Shown here piece after piece: positions 42,468-53,906 of a stretch of 64,000 nt of DNA (position 1 is the stretch's first letter; each line of letters opens with the position of its first letter). Under the pieces are notes generated by a model that worked only from the letters and a program-made list of their open reading frames with translations, had not been told where the DNA came from and did not search any database. The DNA comes from Streptomyces sp. HUAS CB01 (lineage in GTDB: Bacteria; Actinomycetota; Actinomycetes; Streptomycetales; Streptomycetaceae), in NCBI RefSeq assembly GCF_030406905.1, contig NZ_CP129137.1:7409501-7473500 (forward strand), written 5' to 3'. The translations under genes were made by a program, and so were the position numbers.

Positions 42468-45400
42468 ATGGCTGAGACGACGGTGGGGAAGACACGTCCG
42501 GTGCAGCGGACGGGGTCGCACGAGGGGGGCGCCGTGGGGGAGCCCGAGCTGCGGCAGTTGCTGGCGGGGCTCACGGCCGTGCGGGACGGGGACTTCGGCA
42601 CGCGGCTGCCGGACGACGCCGACGGTCTGCTCGGCGAGATCGCCGGTGTGTTCAACGGCATGGTCGACCAGCTCTCCCTGTTCACCTCCGAGGTGACGCG
42701 GGTCGCCCGGGAGGTGGGCACCGAGGGAACGCTCGGCGGACAGGCCGACGTCCCCGGTGTCTCGGGCACGTGGGCGGACCTCACCGACTCGGTGAACGCC
42801 ATGGCGGGCAACCTCACCACACAGGTACGGGACATCGCGCAGGTCGCGACGGCGGTGGCGCGCGGCGACCTGTCGCAGAAGATCGACGTGGACGCGCGGG
42901 GGGAGATCCTGGAGCTGAAGGAGACCATCAACACGATGGTCGACCAGCTCTCCGCGTTCGCCGACGAGGTCACGCGCGTCGCCCGTGAGGTGGGCACCGA
43001 GGGGATCCTCGGCGGGCAGGCGGACGTCAAGGGCGTCTCCGGCACCTGGCGGGACCTGACCGACTCCGTCAACTTCATGGCCGGCAACCTCACGGCACAG
43101 GTGCGCTCGATCGCCCACGTCGCGACGGCGGTGGCGCGCGGCGACCTGTCGCAGAAGATCGACGTGGACGCGCGGGGGGAGATCCTGGAGCTGAAGGAGA
43201 CCATCAACACGATGGTCGACCAGCTGTCCTCCTTCGCCGACGAAGTGACGCGGGTGGCCCGTGAGGTGGGCACCGAGGGCCGGCTCGGCGGACAGGCGGA
43301 CGTCCAGGGGGTCTCCGGGACGTGGAAGGACCTCACCGAGTCCGTGAACGTGATGGGCGACAACCTCACGGCACAGGTGCGCTCGATCGCCCAGGTCACC
43401 ACGGCCGTCGCCCAGGGCGACCTCACCCAGAAGATCCGCGTGGACGCGCGGGGGGAGATCCTGGAGCTGAAGGAGACCATCAACACGATGGTCGACCAGC
43501 TGTCCTCCTTCGCCGACGAGGTCACGCGCGTCGCCCGTGAGGTGGGCACCGAGGGCAACCTCGGCGGCCAGGCGACGGTCCGGGGCGCCTCCGGCACCTG
43601 GAAGGACCTCACCGACAACGTCAACGTCATGGCCTCCAACCTGACCGGGCAGGTGCGTTCCATCGCGCAGGTGGCCACCGCGGTGGCGCGCGGCGACCTC
43701 TCCCGGAAGATCACGGTCGAGGCCAAGGGCGAGGTCGCCGCGCTGGCCGAAGTGATCAACACCATGGTGGACACGCTCTCCGCGTTCGCCGACGAGGTCA
43801 CCCGCGTCGCGCGCGAGGTCGGCACCGAGGGCCGGCTCGGCGGCCAGGCGCGGGTGCCGAACGTCGCGGGTACCTGGAAGGACCTCACCGACCACGTCAA
43901 CTCCATGGCGACGAACCTGACCAACCAGGTGCGCAACATCGCCCAGGTCACCACCGCCGTCGCCAACGGCGACCTGTCGAAGAAGATCGACGTGGACGCG
44001 CGGGGCGAGATCCTGGAGCTGAAGACGACCATCAACACGATGGTCGACCAGCTGTCGTCGTTCGCCGCCGAGGTCACGCGGGTCGCGCGGGAGGTGGGCA
44101 GCGAGGGCCGGCTCGGCGGGCAGGCGGAGGTCGAGGGCGTCTCCGGCACCTGGAAGCGGCTCACGGAGAACGTGAACGAGCTGGCCGGGAACCTCACCCG
44201 CCAGGTCCGCGCCATCGCCGAGGTCACCAGCGCCGTCGCCGAGGGCGACCTCACCCGCTCCATCACCGTTGACGCCTCCGGCGAGGTCTCCGAACTCAAG
44301 GACAACATCAACGCGATGGTGGAGTCCCTGCGCGCCACCACCCGCGCCAACCAGGAACAGGACTGGCTCAAGACCAACCTGGCCCGGATCTCCGGGCTGA
44401 TGCAGGGCCACCGCGACCTCGCGGTCGTGGCCGAGCTGGTCATGGACGAGCTGACGCCGCTCGTCTCGGCCCAGTACGGCGCGTTCTACCTCGCCGAGGA
44501 GACCCAGGACGGCACCGAACTCCGGCTCGTCGGCTCGTACGGGCGCCCCGCCGGCACCCCCGCGGAGGACCGTTTCGGGCTGGGCGAGTCCCTCGTCGGC
44601 CAGGCGGCCCGCAGCCGCCGTACGATCGCCGCGGACAACGTGCCGGGGGACTACGTCATCTCCTCCGGGCTCGGCCGTACGACGCCGGGCAGTCTGATCG
44701 TGCTCCCCGTCGTGGTCGACGAACAGGTCCTCGGCGTCATCGAACTGGCGTCGTTCACGCCGTTCACCCCGGTTCACCGGGACTTCCTGGGGCAGCTGAT
44801 GGAGATGATCGGCGTCAACGTCAACACCATCGTCGCCAACGCCCGCACCGACGAACTGCTCGACGAGTCCCAGCGCCTGGCGACGGAACTGCAGTCCCGC
44901 TCCGAGGAACTCCAGGTCCAGCAGGACGAACTGCAGCGCTCGAACGCCGAACTCGAGGAGAAGGCCGCCCTGCTGGCGGACCGCAACAGCGCCATCGAGG
45001 GCAAGAACCTCGAGATCGAGCAGGCGCGGCAGGAACTGGAGGACCGCGCACAGCAGCTGGCGCTCGCCTCCCGCTACAAGTCGGAGTTCCTGGCCAACAT
45101 GAGCCACGAGCTGCGCACCCCGCTCAACAGCCTGCTGATCCTCGCCCAGCTGCTGGCCCAGAACCCGACCCGGAACCTCACCCCGAAGCAGGTCGAGTAC
45201 GCCGGCATCATCCACTCCGCCGGATCCGATCTGCTCCAGCTCATCAACGACATCCTCGACCTGTCCAAGGTCGAGGCGGGCAAGATGGACCTCAACCCGG
45301 AGCGCATCGCGCTGCGTCCGCTGCTGGACTACGTCGAGGCCACGTTCCGGCCGGTCACCACGCAGAAGAGCCTCGACTTCACCATCACCACCGCGCCCGG

Positions 45401-46763
45401 CGTCCCGGCCGACCTGGTCACCGACGACTCCCGGCTCCGCCAGGTGCTGCGCAACCTGATCTCCAACGCGGTCAAGTTCACCGAACGCGGCAGCGTCGAA
45501 CTGCGCATCGAACCCGCGTCCGACGCCGAGCTGCCCGACTCCGTCCACCGCGGCGACGCCGTCGTGGCCTTCCGCGTCAAGGACACCGGCATCGGCATCG
45601 CCGAGCAGCAACTGGAGGTCATCTTCGGTGCCTTCCAGCAGGCGGACGGCACGACCAGCCGCAAGTACGGCGGCACCGGTCTCGGACTGTCCATCAGCCG
45701 CGAGATCGCCCATCTGCTCGGCGGCGCGGTGACCGCCGAGAGCGCACTCGGCCAGGGCAGCACCTTCACGCTCTACCTCCCTGCCGCACGCGCCGACTTC
45801 CAGGGGCAGGCCGACGACCCGGCCCGTCCGGCGGCGCCGCCCGAGGCCACCGAGCAGACGGCCGACGGCGAACGGCCCGCGACGGCCTTCGGCGCCGGCC
45901 GGACCCGGCAGACCCGGCGGCTGCTGGTGATCGAGGAGCGCCCCCGCGGTCTGCTGTCCCTCGTGGCCGAGAGCGCTGTCGGCGAACTCGCCGGCGGCGA
46001 TCTCCCCGACCGCGACAACTTCGAGGTCGTCGCCTCGGTCGGACCGGAGGAGGCGGCCGCCGCCCTCGCCACCGACCCGTTCCACTGCGTGGTCCTCGAA
46101 CTCGACATGGCCGACGGGCAGGCGCTGCGCTTCCTCGACTCGATGGACGGGGACGCCGCGCTGCGGACCGTGCCCGTACTGGCCCACAACAACCGCCGGC
46201 TGGACGCGGCGGACGAGCGCGCGCTGCAGTCCCGCGTCCACGACCGGCCGCTGGAGCTGCTGTCCAGCCTGGACGAACTCCGTGAACGCATCGCCCTGTA
46301 CCTCTCGGCCGAGCAGCCCGGCGACGTCGTGCCGCTGGTCCGGGTGGAGGAGAGCCAGCAGCAGTTGCCGAGCGCGGCCGGCGGGCTCCAGGGCCGCACG
46401 GTCCTCGTCGTCGACGACGACGCCCGCAACCTGTACGCGCTCAGCGGCATCCTCGAACTTCACGGCATCCGCGTCCTCCACGCCGAGAACGGCCGGCAGG
46501 GCATCGAGAAGCTGGCCGAGCACCCCGAGATCGACCTGATCCTGATGGACGTGATGATGCCGGAGATGGACGGCTACGCGGCCACGTCCAGGATCCGCCA
46601 GATGCCCCAGCACACGGCGTTGCCGATCATCACGGTCACGGCGAAGGCGATGCCCGGCGACCGGGAGAAGAGCCTCGCCGCGGGTGCCAGCGACTACGTC
46701 ACCAAGCCCGTGAACGCCGACGACCTCGTGGCCTGCCTCCGCAGGTGGCTGAGTGCACCGTGA
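42468..46763 (+). CDS. Cytosolic tandem-HAMP hybrid histidine kinase
   Basis: A 1431-residue kinase without membrane segments. About seven HAMP-type units of roughly 92 residues (30-620) repeat motifs such as [20 protein letters not shown]. Then come a GAF domain (about 630-790), a coiled coil, HisKA with His880 ([11 protein letters not shown]), HATPase (N box [26 protein letters not shown]), a degenerate receiver (about 1150-1270, VLELDMADG) and a typical receiver with Asp1361 ([13 protein letters not shown]). The layout matches HAMP-repeat hybrid kinases related to fungal Nik1-type osmosensors. The next gene, a SpoIIE phosphatase, is 84 bp downstream and probably in the same operon. Confidence 0.93.
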   Translation: MAETTVGKTRPVQRTGSHEGGAVGEPELRQLLAGLTAVRDGDFGTRLPDDADGLLGEIAGVFNGMVDQLSLFTSEVTRVAREVGTEGTLGGQADVPGVSGTWADLTDSVNAMAGNLTTQVRDIAQVATAVARGDLSQKIDVDARGEILELKETINTMVDQLSAFADEVTRVAREVGTEGILGGQADVKGVSGTWRDLTDSVNFMAGNLTAQVRSIAHVATAVARGDLSQKIDVDARGEILELKETINTMVDQLSSFADEVTRVAREVGTEGRLGGQADVQGVSGTWKDLTESVNVMGDNLTAQVRSIAQVTTAVAQGDLTQKIRVDARGEILELKETINTMVDQLSSFADEVTRVAREVGTEGNLGGQATVRGASGTWKDLTDNVNVMASNLTGQVRSIAQVATAVARGDLSRKITVEAKGEVAALAEVINTMVDTLSAFADEVTRVAREVGTEGRLGGQARVPNVAGTWKDLTDHVNSMATNLTNQVRNIAQVTTAVANGDLSKKIDVDARGEILELKTTINTMVDQLSSFAAEVTRVAREVGSEGRLGGQAEVEGVSGTWKRLTENVNELAGNLTRQVRAIAEVTSAVAEGDLTRSITVDASGEVSELKDNINAMVESLRATTRANQEQDWLKTNLARISGLMQGHRDLAVVAELVMDELTPLVSAQYGAFYLAEETQDGTELRLVGSYGRPAGTPAEDRFGLGESLVGQAARSRRTIAADNVPGDYVISSGLGRTTPGSLIVLPVVVDEQVLGVIELASFTPFTPVHRDFLGQLMEMIGVNVNTIVANARTDELLDESQRLATELQSRSEELQVQQDELQRSNAELEEKAALLADRNSAIEGKNLEIEQARQELEDRAQQLALASRYKSEFLANMSHELRTPLNSLLILAQLLAQNPTRNLTPKQVEYAGIIHSAGSDLLQLINDILDLSKVEAGKMDLNPERIALRPLLDYVEATFRPVTTQKSLDFTITTAPGVPADLVTDDSRLRQVLRNLISNAVKFTERGSVELRIEPASDAELPDSVHRGDAVVAFRVKDTGIGIAEQQLEVIFGAFQQADGTTSRKYGGTGLGLSISREIAHLLGGAVTAESALGQGSTFTLYLPAARADFQGQADDPARPAAPPEATEQTADGERPATAFGAGRTRQTRRLLVIEERPRGLLSLVAESAVGELAGGDLPDRDNFEVVASVGPEEAAAALATDPFHCVVLELDMADGQALRFLDSMDGDAALRTVPVLAHNNRRLDAADERALQSRVHDRPLELLSSLDELRERIALYLSAEQPGDVVPLVRVEESQQQLPSAAGGLQGRTVLVVDDDARNLYALSGILELHGIRVLHAENGRQGIEKLAEHPEIDLILMDVMMPEMDGYAATSRIRQMPQHTALPIITVTAKAMPGDREKSLAAGASDYVTKPVNADDLVACLRRWLSAP

Positions 46764-46847
46764 CGCACGCCGCGCCACGGCGGCACACCCGTACCGGAGC
46801 ACGCACAGCCTCCCTCACCGCCCTCACCCCGAGGAGTCCGCAGCGCC

Positions 46848-49388
46848 ATGAACCGAACCGAGCCCACCGGGAACCCGCCCGGTGACGACGCGCTGCTCGC
46901 GCCCGGGCGCGTGCCGGCCCCCGGCTCCGGGGCGTCGTACGGGAGCGGACCCGGCGCGGACCCGGCGCACGCACCCGAGCCGGGAGCGCCCTCGCCGACC
47001 GCGGCCACGCCCGCCCCCGGCATCCCGCCGGCCTCCACCGGGCCCGGGGACGCACCGGACCGCACCTCCAGCGTCGGCCGTCTGGCCGCCACCGTGGAAC
47101 GGCTCCGCAGGGAGATCCGTGACGCGCACGCGGCCGCCGACGGACGGGCCCTGATCGAGCTCGCCAAGGGCGTCCTGATCGAAAGGCTCCGCTGCGGACC
47201 GGCGCAGGCGGCCTCCCAACTGGCCGAACTCGCCGAACAGGCGGGCCTGTCGCAGCTCGAACTGGCCGCGGACATCATCAACCAGGCCGCCCGTGACGAC
47301 GTCGCGGACATCGCGTCCGAGTTCGTCCGGCGCGCCAAGGACGCGGAGCGGCCCGGCCCGTCCGTCTCCGTCCGGCTGCGCACGGCCGAGAGCGCTGCGC
47401 TGGCCTCCGGCGACACCCAGGCCGTCGCCGAGTCGCTGCTCGAGCACGCTCTCGCCCCGCTGGGCGCGACGGCCGTCGCCGTGTGGACCGCGGGCACGGA
47501 CGGCTCCCTGTCGCTCAGCGGCCATGCCGGCTTCGGCACGGACGACGCGGCACGCTGGCGGTACGTGCCGCCCGGCGTGGCCACCGTCGCCCGCCGGGCA
47601 CTCGGCGAGCGGCGTCCGGTGCACATCGCCTCCCTCGCGGAGGCGGGGGTCCCCTCGATCGGCCACAACCGGATGGCGGAGGGCGGCCGGATCGCCCTGC
47701 CGGCCGGAACCGGGGGCCGAATTCACGGAGTTCTGGAGATCTGCTGGCCGCAGCTCCTCCCGGACCGGGCGCCGGCGGTCGAGCGCCAGCTCGACGCCCT
47801 GGCCGAACTGTGCGCCCACACCCTGGAGAGCGCCCCCGCCACCGGACCGGGCCTCCGGACCGCAGCGGAACCCGCCGGCGTGTCCGAACTCGTGGAGCTG
47901 GCCGAGGGACTGCACGATCCGGCGCTCGTCCTCGTGCCGCACCTCGACGCCGACGGGCACCTCACCGACTTCCGGGTCCGCCACGCCAACAGCCGCTTCC
48001 TCGACCCGGCGGGCCGGCCCCGCAGCGCCGTCAGCGGCGCCCTGCTGCTCGAGGCGTACCCCATGGCCGCCGGGGACAGCGACCTCTTCGACAAGGTCGA
48101 ACGCGTCTACGCGACGGGTGAACCGTTCCGGGCCCGGCGGATGACCCTCACCGCCCTCGTCGACCAGGTGCCGCTCGACACCGTCGCCGACCTCAGCATC
48201 AGCCGGCACGGCCGCGCCGTGCTGCTCATCTGGCGCATCGAGGACGAGACGGCGCGGCTGGCCAGTCTGCTCCAGCACGCCCAACGCCTCGGCCGGATAG
48301 GGGGTTTCGAGGAGAACCTGGTCAGCGGCGAGGTCACGTGGAACGGCCAGCTCTACTCCCTGTACGGCCGCGCCGTCACCGACAGCCCCGTCCACCTGGC
48401 GGACCTCTCCGACCACGCGCACGCCGACGACGCGGTCACCATCGGCCGCTTCCTCCAGGCGGTGCTGCACCACCGGCGGCCCGCCTCGACGGCTTTCCGC
48501 CTCCAGCGCCCCGACGGCGTCACCCGGCACATCCGCGTCATCGCCGAACCCGTCCTCGACGCCGAGAACCGGCTCATCGCCGTGCGCGGCGCCTACCAGG
48601 ACATCTCCTCGCAGCACTGGACCGAGGTCGCGCTGGCCGCCACCCGCGACCAACTGGAGCACACCGAGAAGGAGTCGGCCGAGCGCAACCGGCTCGCCCT
48701 GCAGCTCCAGCACGCGATCATGCCGCCACGCCGCGCTCCGCTCGACGCGCCCGGCCTGGAGGTCGCCGTTCGCTACCGGCCGGCGGAATCGGAGTCCCTC
48801 GTCGGCGGGGACTGGTACGACACGGTCGTGCTGCCGTCCAAGCGCATCCTGCTGTGCGTGGGCGACGTCGCCGGACACGGGATCGAGGCGGCCACGGGCA
48901 TGGTCGTCCTCCGCAACGCCATGCGCGGCCTCGCCGTCACCGGCGCCGGCCCGGCCCAGCTGCTGTCCTGGCTGAACATCGTGGCGCACCACCTGACCGA
49001 ACACGTCACCGCCACCGCCGTCTGCGGCCTGTACGACCCGGAGACCCGGATGCTGCGCTGGGCCAGGGCGGGACATCTGCCCCCGGTGCTCGTACGCGGC
49101 AGCGACGCCACCACCCTGCCCATGCCCGGCGGACTGCTCCTGGGCGCCCTCGGAGACGCGCAGTACCAGGAGTCCGACGTCCAACTGGAGCCGGGCGACT
49201 CGCTGCTGATGTACACCGACGGTCTCGTCGAACGCCGCGACACCTCCGTCCACGACTCCCTGACCCAGCTGCTCGGCACGGCCAGGACGGCTTCGGCGAC
49301 CCTGGAACGGCGACTGGACCATCTGCTCACGCACAGCAAGTCCGACACCGACGACGACACCTGTCTGATCGGCGTCAGGGTGCTCTGA
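46848..49388 (+). CDS. ANTAR/GAF/PAS SpoIIE-type phosphatase
   Basis: An 846-residue regulator. A disordered Pro/Gly-rich start is followed by an ANTAR-like helix set (about 75-145: LIELAKGVLIERLRCGPAQA), GAF (about 170-325), two PAS-type regions (about 345-455 and 470-600), and a SpoIIE PP2C domain (about 610-846) with LVGGDWYDTV near 653, VGDVAGHGIEAATGMV, YTDGLVERRD near 788 and DDDTCLIGVRVL at the end. It should dephosphorylate a STAS protein. ANTAR domains usually bind RNA, so an RNA role is possible. It follows the HAMP-repeat kinase. Confidence 0.92.
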   Translation: MNRTEPTGNPPGDDALLAPGRVPAPGSGASYGSGPGADPAHAPEPGAPSPTAATPAPGIPPASTGPGDAPDRTSSVGRLAATVERLRREIRDAHAAADGRALIELAKGVLIERLRCGPAQAASQLAELAEQAGLSQLELAADIINQAARDDVADIASEFVRRAKDAERPGPSVSVRLRTAESAALASGDTQAVAESLLEHALAPLGATAVAVWTAGTDGSLSLSGHAGFGTDDAARWRYVPPGVATVARRALGERRPVHIASLAEAGVPSIGHNRMAEGGRIALPAGTGGRIHGVLEICWPQLLPDRAPAVERQLDALAELCAHTLESAPATGPGLRTAAEPAGVSELVELAEGLHDPALVLVPHLDADGHLTDFRVRHANSRFLDPAGRPRSAVSGALLLEAYPMAAGDSDLFDKVERVYATGEPFRARRMTLTALVDQVPLDTVADLSISRHGRAVLLIWRIEDETARLASLLQHAQRLGRIGGFEENLVSGEVTWNGQLYSLYGRAVTDSPVHLADLSDHAHADDAVTIGRFLQAVLHHRRPASTAFRLQRPDGVTRHIRVIAEPVLDAENRLIAVRGAYQDISSQHWTEVALAATRDQLEHTEKESAERNRLALQLQHAIMPPRRAPLDAPGLEVAVRYRPAESESLVGGDWYDTVVLPSKRILLCVGDVAGHGIEAATGMVVLRNAMRGLAVTGAGPAQLLSWLNIVAHHLTEHVTATAVCGLYDPETRMLRWARAGHLPPVLVRGSDATTLPMPGGLLLGALGDAQYQESDVQLEPGDSLLMYTDGLVERRDTSVHDSLTQLLGTARTASATLERRLDHLLTHSKSDTDDDTCLIGVRVL

Positions 49389-49536
49389 TCCGGTTCGCGG
49401 ACCGCCGGGGCGGCGATCGTCCCGGCGGCGACGACGCCCGCCGGCGTGCTCAGGGACGCGTCGTCCCGCGACGTTCTCGCACCCTTCTCGCGACTCCCGC
49501 GCCGTCGGGCGACGCGGCGCGGGAGCCCATGAACTC

Positions 49537-51019
49537 TCAGCGTTCGGCCGTCACACGTATCGTCTCCAGCTTCGGATCCGCGGTGTCCGGCACGACCATT
49601 CCCGCCTCCTTGCCGCTTGCCAGGTACGCCAGTACGGCCCCGTTCAGTCGTTCCCCGGGCACGACGACCGGGATGCCGGGCGGGTACGGCGTGACCATCT
49701 CCGCCGCGACCCGGCCCACTGCGTCCCGCAGGGGAATCTGCTCCGTGGGGCCGAAGTACGCGTCCCGCGGCAGAGCCGCCTGTTCGAGGCGCAACTCCGT
49801 GGGCGGCGGAACATGGACGGCGGTCGAGGGGCGGAGCGAGGGGGCGTTGTCCGCCAGGTCCCTCAGGGCCGTCAGCAGCGCGGCCGCCGAGTCGTGGTCG
49901 TCCGCGTACGTGAGCTGTGCGCTGATGCGGCGGTGATCGGCGAGATGGGAGGTTCACGCGGTGGTGCCGGCGGAGCCAGTCCGCGCCCCGGTAGCCGCTG
50001 ATGCCGAGGGCCGACACATCGATGACGACGGGCAGCGGGTCCAGATCGGTCGCGAGCCCGGGGCCGACGTACTCGGGGCGCCCGTCGACATGCATCCCGT
50101 CGATGGCGCCGATCGACGAGCGTACGACTCCGCTCAGTTCGAGGGCGTTCTGGATCAGTTCCTTGCCCTGTTCGACCATGTGGCGCCGCCAGGCGTCCAG
50201 GGCGGCGTAGATGAGCACGGACGGGCTCGTGGTGCCCAGCAGGTCCTCACGGGACTTCAGCACGGTGGGATCCACCAGGTCACCGCTGAGATGGAACACC
50301 GAACTCTGCTCCAGCCCGCTGCCCATCTTGTGCACTGAGGTCACGCAGACGTCCGCGCCTGCGTCCATCGCCCAGGTGGGCAGGTCGTCGTGGAAGGGCA
50401 GATGGGCACCCCACGCCTCGTCCACCAGCAGCGGCCGTCCGTGCCGGTGGCAGAGTGCTGCGAGCGCGGACAGATCGGCGCAGCTGCCGTACGGCGTCGG
50501 GCTGGTCACCAACGCGCCCTTGGCGTCGGGGTGCTCGCGGAACGCCTCGTCGAACGACTCCACCGACGGAGGGTGCGCCAGATGCCGTTCGGCATCCCAT
50601 TGGGGATCCACCCACACGGGCCGCACTCCGGACAGGATCAGCCCGGCCACCACGGCCTTGTGCGCGTCGCGCCCCACCAGCAGCTTCTCGCCCGGCCCGG
50701 CGACGGCGAGCATGCTCGCCTTGACGGACAGCGAACTGCCGCAGGTGGAGAAGAACGTGTGGTCGGCACCGACCGCGTCGGCCATGAGGTCCTGAGCCCG
50801 TTCCAGCACCCTTCCCGAGGCGCTGCGGTCGTCGAGCCCGGAGGTGGCGAGGACGTCGGAACGGAACACTCCCGGTCCCAGCACGGCAACGGCACGCGGA
50901 TCGGCCCCGAGGCCCTGCTTGTGGCCGGGCGGCGTATAGGGCTGCTCCCCGCTGCGGTGGTAGGCCTCCAGCGCCTCCAGCACGGGCGCGTGCGAATGGT
51001 CCGGTTGCGGTGAGATCGT
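49537..51019 (-). pseudogene. Orn/Lys/Arg decarboxylase, ACG start and frameshift
   Basis: A fold-type I PLP decarboxylase: YTPPGHKQGLGADPRAVAVL at the start, FFSTCGSSLSVKASMLAVAG, the PLP-lysine motif TSVHKMGSGLEQSS, and a C-terminal domain with YPPGIPVVVPGERLN. Two defects are visible. An ideal ribosome site, GAGGAGG, is followed five bases later by ACG (51019) where ATG is expected. The frame then breaks at about 49947-49949 in a GGG tract (one extra base), the remainder (SHLADHRRISAQLTYADDHD onward) being in another frame. It may be recent decay or sequencing error. Confidence 0.8.
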
Positions 51020-51364
51020 GACCGCCTCCTCGGCAGGGGGACGAGCGGGGTGCGGTGCGTCCCCCGCCCGGCCGAGCCGGCTTCGGCGGCCTGCGCCCCG
51101 CGGGGCGTGTCGCCTGCACTCCGCGTACCCGGACCCCTCCGCCCCACTCGCCCGATCCCCGCCCCGCGCGGGAGCCGCGAGCCGGGTTTCGGCCGGCAGC
51201 CGGGGCGCGCCGTCGGACCCCGCCCCGCGCGGGAGCCGCGAGCCGGGTGCCGGCAGGCGGCAGCCGGGGCGCGCCGCCGGACGACCGCACATCCGGGGAG
51301 GCCGCCCCGGCCTTCGCCGCCCAGTGCCTCAGGGGCGGTCCGGCCGGACCTCGCCGCTGGTCCC

Positions 51365-51676
51365 TCAGTCCCTGCCGCTCTTGCCGCCGCTGGGCCAGAC
51401 GCCCGTCGCCCGCTGCACGGCCTTGGCGCCTGACCTGTCGACCACGCTGCGCACGACGGCGAAAATGGCGCCCTGCACGGCGGCCGCGAGCAGGATCTCG
51501 CCCCACTTCCGGTCGCGGTCGAGCGCGTCGGGCGCGTTGTCCTCGTGCCGCAGCACCTTCCACGCCTTCTGGAAGGCGAGACCGGCGAGCGCACCGCCGC
51601 CCCAGCTGAGGGCGAAGCCGACCGGCTTGTAGACGAGCGGCACCTTGCCCTTCCTCTTCAGCTTCATCTTGTTCAT
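51365..51676 (-). CDS. DUF4235 membrane protein
   Basis: A 103-residue protein with the DUF4235 signature: VYKPVGFALSWGGGALAGLAF, FQKAWKVLRHEDNAPDALDRD, then GEILLAAAVQGAIFAVVRSVVDRSG. Two membrane helices with a polar link. Common beside stress genes in actinobacteria; role unknown. AAGGGGG precedes ATG. Divergent from the FUSC gene. Confidence 0.87.
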   Translation of the reverse strand: MNKMKLKRKGKVPLVYKPVGFALSWGGGALAGLAFQKAWKVLRHEDNAPDALDRDRKWGEILLAAAVQGAIFAVVRSVVDRSGAKAVQRATGVWPSGGKSGRD

Positions 51677-51912
51677 GGGTCCCCCTTCACCTGTTTCCGT
51701 GCCGTGCACACCTGGGCGTCCTCCGTGAGCGCGCATCCCTGCGCCTCCCCGGGCGTCCCGAGTGGCGCGTGCCCCCTCGATCACCTCGTACACCCGTACA
51801 CGTGTCCGTTTCGCCGTACACCCGGTGGGCACCCGCCGCGCCGAGCGCCCGGACGTCCTCCAGGCGCGGCGTACGCACCCCGGACGACCCCGACGGAACA
51901 GGAAGAGCACAC

Positions 51913-53058
51913 ATGCAGTGGTGGCGTCGGCTGCGGTGGGAGGCGGCGGCGGTCCGGCGCTCCGCCCTCCGGGCCGTGCGAGGGCCGGGGAGTGAGCGCA
52001 ACACCCTCGTCCAGTCGCTGAAGGCCGCGGCGGCGGCCGTACTCGCCTGGGCCGTGACGGGCTGGTGGTGGGGGGCGCCCATGGCCCTGATGGCGCCGTG
52101 GACGGCCGTCGCGCTGGTGCAGAGCACCGTGTACCGCTCCCTCGTGTCCGCGGTCCAGCAGGTGGCCGTCATCGGCTTCGGCGCGGTGCTCGCCGCCGGG
52201 GCGGCAGCGGCCACGGGGAACACCACGGTGGCCATGGCCCTCGTCCTGCCCCTGACGGTCCTGATGGGCAACTGGACCCGCTTCGGGACGCAGGGCCTCT
52301 ACGCTCCGACCACCGCCCCCTTCGTCCTGGCCTACGGCTCCACGTCCTTCGCCGACGTGGGCCACCGACTGCTGGAGACGTTGATCGGCGCTCTCATCGG
52401 GATCGGTGTGAACGCGCTCGTCCTGCCCCCGGTGCATCTGAAGGACGTACGTGCCCACCTGTACCGGCTGCCCCGCGAGACCGCGGAGCTCCTGCGCACC
52501 ATGGCCGCGGGGATGGAGCACGGCTACGAGCGGGCGGACGCCGAGCGCTGGCACGACCGGGCGCGCGGCCTCCACGGCACCGTCGCCGCGCTGCACGAAG
52601 CACGGGGCTGGACGCGGGAGAGCTACCGGTTCAACCCGGGACACCGCCTTCGCCGCCGCGGCCCCGCCCTGCCGCCGTCCGAGCGTGACTCCGCCTGGGA
52701 ACGGGCCACCCACCACCTGATGTCCCTGACGCGCCTGCTCGCCGACGCCGCCGGCGGCAGCCCTTCCCTGCGCCCGCCCCACTCGGACGCGCTGGAACCG
52801 CTCGGCGAGGTGCTGCGCCGTGCGGCGGAGGTCTGCGTGCCCGAGTCGGCACCGGTGACGGTGCCCGCGCCCGGCCCCGTCGGGAGGGGCGCGCAGGAGC
52901 GTCGGGCCGACGCGCTGTCGGACGCCTGGGGCGCCCACGGTCGGCTGAAGGCCCTGGTCGTCAGCGAGGACCCGGAGACGGCCACGTCTCTGGGCGGCGT
53001 CGTGGCGGAGACCCAGCAGTTGCTGTACACGCTCGAACCGGAGGGCACGCGGTCCTGA
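51913..53058 (+). CDS. FUSC family (aromatic acid exporter-like) membrane protein
   Basis: A 381-residue protein. Six hydrophobic segments fill residues 35-180 (TLVQSLKAAAAAVLAWAVTG, MALMAPWTAVALVQSTVYRS and following), matching the FUSC half-domain of aromatic carboxylate efflux proteins. The C-terminal half is a long helical cytosolic domain beginning at about residue 185. It probably exports an aromatic acid or similar compound. The ATG is preceded by GGAAGAG. Confidence 0.85.
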   Translation: MQWWRRLRWEAAAVRRSALRAVRGPGSERNTLVQSLKAAAAAVLAWAVTGWWWGAPMALMAPWTAVALVQSTVYRSLVSAVQQVAVIGFGAVLAAGAAAATGNTTVAMALVLPLTVLMGNWTRFGTQGLYAPTTAPFVLAYGSTSFADVGHRLLETLIGALIGIGVNALVLPPVHLKDVRAHLYRLPRETAELLRTMAAGMEHGYERADAERWHDRARGLHGTVAALHEARGWTRESYRFNPGHRLRRRGPALPPSERDSAWERATHHLMSLTRLLADAAGGSPSLRPPHSDALEPLGEVLRRAAEVCVPESAPVTVPAPGPVGRGAQERRADALSDAWGAHGRLKALVVSEDPETATSLGGVVAETQQLLYTLEPEGTRS

Positions 53059-53240
53059 CGACCGGCGCGGACGGCCCCTGCGGCCGCCCCTCGGACAAAG
53101 GCGGCATGTGTGTCGAATGACTTGCGGGGCAGGCGGATGCCTGAAGGCCGACGCGGGCCGAGCCGCCGGGACGACGTTCCGTGGCCGGGGCACTCCCCGT
53201 AGCGGCCTCTCACCGAGGACCTCAGCAGAAGGCGGAGGAC

Positions 53241-53612
53241 ATGAATCCACTGATCGTCAGCCAGGACGCGCCCGTCACGGAAGCCGCGAGCAATCCGGTC
53301 CTGGGCGGAATCGGCCCGTTCATCGCCGGAATCGTGATCGTCGCGGTGCTCATCGGGGTCATTCCCTGGGCCATCCGGCGCCGGAGGACGCAGCCGCGAC
53401 GGCCGCGGCCCTCCGAGCAGCCCGTGCGTCCGGCCGGACGCACGCACATCGAGGAGAACCGGGAACCGGACGGCGAGACCTTCCCGGACGACGGCTCCCG
53501 ACTGACCCCGCATCAGCTGGGGTCCCACAGCTCACACCCCGGCCCCGAGGGACGCCGTCGCAGCGACGAACAGGGCGGCGGTTCCTTCGGCAGCGGCGGA
53601 CTCGGCGGATGA
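53241..53612 (+). CDS. DUF6479 family membrane protein
   Basis: A 123-residue protein with one membrane helix (IGPFIAGIVIVAVLIGVIPWAI) near the N-terminus and a cytosolic tail: a basic RRRRTQPRRPRP stretch, HIEENREPDGETFPDDG and a Gly/Ser-rich end. These features are characteristic of DUF6479, whose function is unknown. GGCGGAGGAC directly precedes the ATG. Confidence 0.82.
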   Translation: MNPLIVSQDAPVTEAASNPVLGGIGPFIAGIVIVAVLIGVIPWAIRRRRTQPRRPRPSEQPVRPAGRTHIEENREPDGETFPDDGSRLTPHQLGSHSSHPGPEGRRRSDEQGGGSFGSGGLGG

Positions 53613-53723
53613 CCCGGGACGCGTCGCGGTCAGGACGTCTCCGCGGCATGAATCCCTGGTCCCACCGTTCCCCGCGGTGTGAACCGCCACCCGGCACCGA
53701 CGGCACCAGGAGGCCATCACCCC

Positions 53724-53906
53724 ATGAAGCACACTCAGCGGCAGACCGGCCACCCGCGCACCGCGGACGAGGAGGTCGCGCGTGAGGTCCGGGAGGCAGA
53801 GCTCGACGTGACCGAACGCGGTCCGGAACGAGGCGAGGCGGGAGACGCGCTCACCCCGAACGAGGAGGCCCAGGAGGACGCGCGCGGCGACGACCGCGAT
53901 CACTAG
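53724..53906 (+). CDS. Small highly acidic protein
   Basis: A 60-residue hydrophilic protein rich in Glu, Asp and Arg ([20 protein letters not shown], then [16 protein letters not shown]), probably disordered or a single helix. I recognise no family. AGGAGG lies about 10 bases upstream of the ATG. Its TAG stop is supplied by the first bases of the MITE-like repeat at 53904, so the original C-terminus may have been different. Confidence 0.6.
   Translation: MKHTQRQTGHPRTADEEVAREVREAELDVTERGPERGEAGDALTPNEEAQEDARGDDRDH

Noticed and set aside
42453..46802. An uninterrupted 1449-codon minus-strand frame opposite the histidine kinase
   Set aside because: It is a high-GC shadow: composition is His/Asp/Gly/Arg-rich without motifs, while the plus strand has complete kinase domains.
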